Shown one piece after another: positions 5,269 to 6,597 of a stretch of 6,597 nucleotides of DNA. Position 1 is the stretch's first letter; each line of letters begins with the position of its first letter. The position numbers and the translations under genes were made by a program. Origin of the DNA: JASJBU01 sp965372385 (GTDB lineage Bacteria > Pseudomonadota > Gammaproteobacteria > Chromatiales > Chromatiaceae); assembly GCA_965372385.1 (NCBI GenBank), contig CBDVCD010000196.1:1-6597 (forward strand), in the 5' to 3' direction. Below the pieces are notes generated by a model, which was given only the letters and a program-made list of their open reading frames with translations, searched no databases and was not told where the DNA came from.

Positions 5269-6515
5269 TAGATCAATTCGCCATAGGGAATGAACATGAC
5301 AGGATCACCCTTGGCCAGGGTCGTTTGTTCGGGAATCACCACCAGACCATTGGCCCAGACCACGGAGCTCAACACCCCGGAGGAGCGACTCGGATAGAGA
5401 GAGACTACCGTTTCGCCCTGACGGTTAACAGCAATCCTCGCCCGCGCATATTCACGACGCTTGTCCGGCTTTGTCCATTCGAAGTCAGCCTTTGCCATGA
5501 TTGGCAGCGGAGCTACGTCCTCCGTGACACCCTGGGTACGTAGAATATAGGGCCGGGCAAAGATACAGAAGGTGACGAACAGGGAAACCGGATTTCCTGG
5601 TGTACCGATAAATGGGGTCTCTCCGATATGCCCAAAGGCCAGCGGTTTGCCAGGGCGAATGGCAATCTTCCAGAGATCGAGGGAACCCAACTGCTCAACA
5701 GCCGGTTTGACATGATCCTCCTCCCCTACGGAGACGCCCCCAGAGGCCACCACCAGATCCGCCTGCTCCGCCCCACGGGCCAAGGCCTCACAGGTAGCCT
5801 CGAGGCTGTCCTCCACGATGCCGAGCTGAATCACCTCACAGCCCAGCGCCTGTAACAGGCCGCTGAGGGTGAACTGGTTTGAGTTGTAGATCTGTCCCGC
5901 TCCCAATGTCCCACCAGGCATCACCAATTCGTCCCCACTGGAGAATACCGCCACCTTGAGGCGACGATGGACGCTCAGTTCAGCCACCCCCACCGACGCC
6001 GCCAGACCCAGGTGCTGAGGTCCGAGGCGGATGCCCTGGGACAGGATCCCGGAGCCCGCCTTGATATCCTCACCAGCGCTACGGATGTTGGCCCCGGGAG
6101 ATGGCGCCTGCCTGATGATGACCGCATCGCCGTCCTGTTCACAGGCCTCCTGAATCACCACCGTATCGGCACCGGGGGGCACCGGCGCACCGGTAAAGAT
6201 GCGCGCAGCCGTGCCGGGTTCCAGTTGGCTACCCATGGAGCCGGCCGGTATCCGTTGAGAGACAGGCAGACGGTTCGAGTCCCCCTGCAGATCCGCGCTG
6301 TTAAGCGCATATCCATCCATTGCGCTGTTATTCCAGGGTGGCACCTCAATGGGGCTGGTCACCGGCTCCGCCAGCACCCGACCTATTGCCTCACCTGTTG
6401 GCAGCCGTTCAACTTCGGCAACCGGCTTCACCCGCGCAAGCAGAAACTCGAGCGCCTCTTCGATCGACTTGAGCACAGGACCTGACTTGGGTAAATCACA
6501 ACCGCATTCCGACAT
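5268..6515 (-). CDS. moeA: Molybdopterin molybdotransferase MoeA
   Basis: It inserts molybdate into adenylylated molybdopterin to give the active molybdenum cofactor. The 415-residue length is normal (E. coli MoeA 411). Conserved blocks are in order: PPWNNSAMDGYA (residues 59-70, with the expected Asp67), FTGAPVPPGAD (107-117, Thr108), SAGEDI (146-151), the MogA-like domain with FSSGDEL (191-197), YNSNQ (210-214) and SGGVSVGEED (258-267), RPGKP (287-291) and GTPGNPVSLF (304-313), then the C-terminal beta domain. The start ATG follows GGAG with a 10-nt spacer. The N-terminus MSECGCDLP carries Cys4 and Cys6 outside the core fold; their role is unknown and may be nil. It is the first gene of moeA-moaD-moaE in the window. 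The 82 bp upstream hold no clear promoter, so an upstream gene in the same operon cannot be excluded. Confidence 0.97.
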   Translation of the reverse strand: MSECGCDLPKSGPVLKSIEEALEFLLARVKPVAEVERLPTGEAIGRVLAEPVTSPIEVPPWNNSAMDGYALNSADLQGDSNRLPVSQRIPAGSMGSQLEPGTAARIFTGAPVPPGADTVVIQEACEQDGDAVIIRQAPSPGANIRSAGEDIKAGSGILSQGIRLGPQHLGLAASVGVAELSVHRRLKVAVFSSGDELVMPGGTLGAGQIYNSNQFTLSGLLQALGCEVIQLGIVEDSLEATCEALARGAEQADLVVASGGVSVGEEDHVKPAVEQLGSLDLWKIAIRPGKPLAFGHIGETPFIGTPGNPVSLFVTFCIFARPYILRTQGVTEDVAPLPIMAKADFEWTKPDKRREYARARIAVNRQGETVVSLYPSRSSGVLSSVVWANGLVVIPEQTTLAKGDPVMFIPYGELI

Positions 6516-6542
6516 CTATGTTAATCTCCGCTCCGTAGGTAG

Positions 6543-6562
6543 TTCATCCTAGAATCCTCAGT
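6543..6562 (+). repeat. Third copy of the 1217-1349 element arm, upstream of moeA
   Basis: TTCATCCTAGAATCCTCAGT matches the left arm of the apaH-folA element (1217-1236) at 15 of 20 positions, and the core CCTAGAATC is identical to the right arm read on the minus strand. It starts 28 bp upstream of the moeA ATG in the orientation of a left arm, so any element body would run rightwards past the window end. The bases after it (6563-6597) do not obviously resemble the interior of the first element, so it may be a different family member or only a shared end. Confidence 0.35.
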
Positions 6563-6597
6563 TGGATGGGGTAGAGTGTGCGTTTGTGGTGGTGCAG

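Noticed and set aside
5967..6485. 172-residue plus-strand frame over moeA
   Set aside because: Long, but entirely antisense to the conserved MoeA coding region, Arg/His-rich as expected from a shadow frame in GC-rich DNA, with no family resemblance.

Overview
The window is housekeeping chromosome from a proteobacterium, most likely a non-enteric gammaproteobacterium. This is inferred from E. coli-like ApaH, Lgt, ThyA, FolA and MoeA/MoaD/MoaE proteins, from the lgt-thyA-folA gene order, and from a YjdF-type (DUF2238) membrane protein beside apaH. I see no phage, plasmid, CRISPR, tRNA or rRNA genes and no transposase. The species cannot be fixed from this sequence alone.

Layout. (1) Positions 1-1220, plus strand: the 3' end of a DUF2238 inner-membrane protein gene, then 11 bp later apaH (diadenosine tetraphosphatase) behind a strong AAGGAGG ribosome binding site. 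(2) 1217-1349: a 133-bp element with 20-bp imperfect inverted ends fills the gap between convergent apaH and folA. Each arm supplies the TAA stop of its neighbouring gene. (3) 1346-3485, minus strand: lgt-thyA-folA, a compact operon in which each stop overlaps the next start as ATGA. ThyA uses methylene-tetrahydrofolate and releases dihydrofolate, which FolA recycles. Lgt adds the diacylglyceryl group to prolipoproteins. (4) 3486-3729: a relatively AT-rich divergent intergenic region that must hold promoters for lgt (minus) and for the next gene (plus). (5) 3730-4104, plus strand: a small XRE-type helix-turn-helix regulator of unknown target, followed by a perfect 9-bp GC-rich hairpin. (6) 4283-6515, minus strand: moeA-moaD-moaE for molybdenum cofactor synthesis. 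MoaD and MoaE form molybdopterin synthase, and MoeA inserts molybdate into the finished pterin. moeA and moaD overlap by one base, but moaD and moaE are separated by 269 bp packed with hairpin-forming, repeat-like DNA. (7) 6516-6597: upstream region of moeA, containing a third copy of the arm sequence of the 1217-1349 element.

The genes themselves are ordinary and intact. The less ordinary content is between them: a MITE-like element that fits exactly between two stop codons, with a related end near moeA; a palindrome-rich island splitting moaD from moaE; and an orphan XRE regulator divergent from an essential operon. I found no convincing undescribed multi-gene system.
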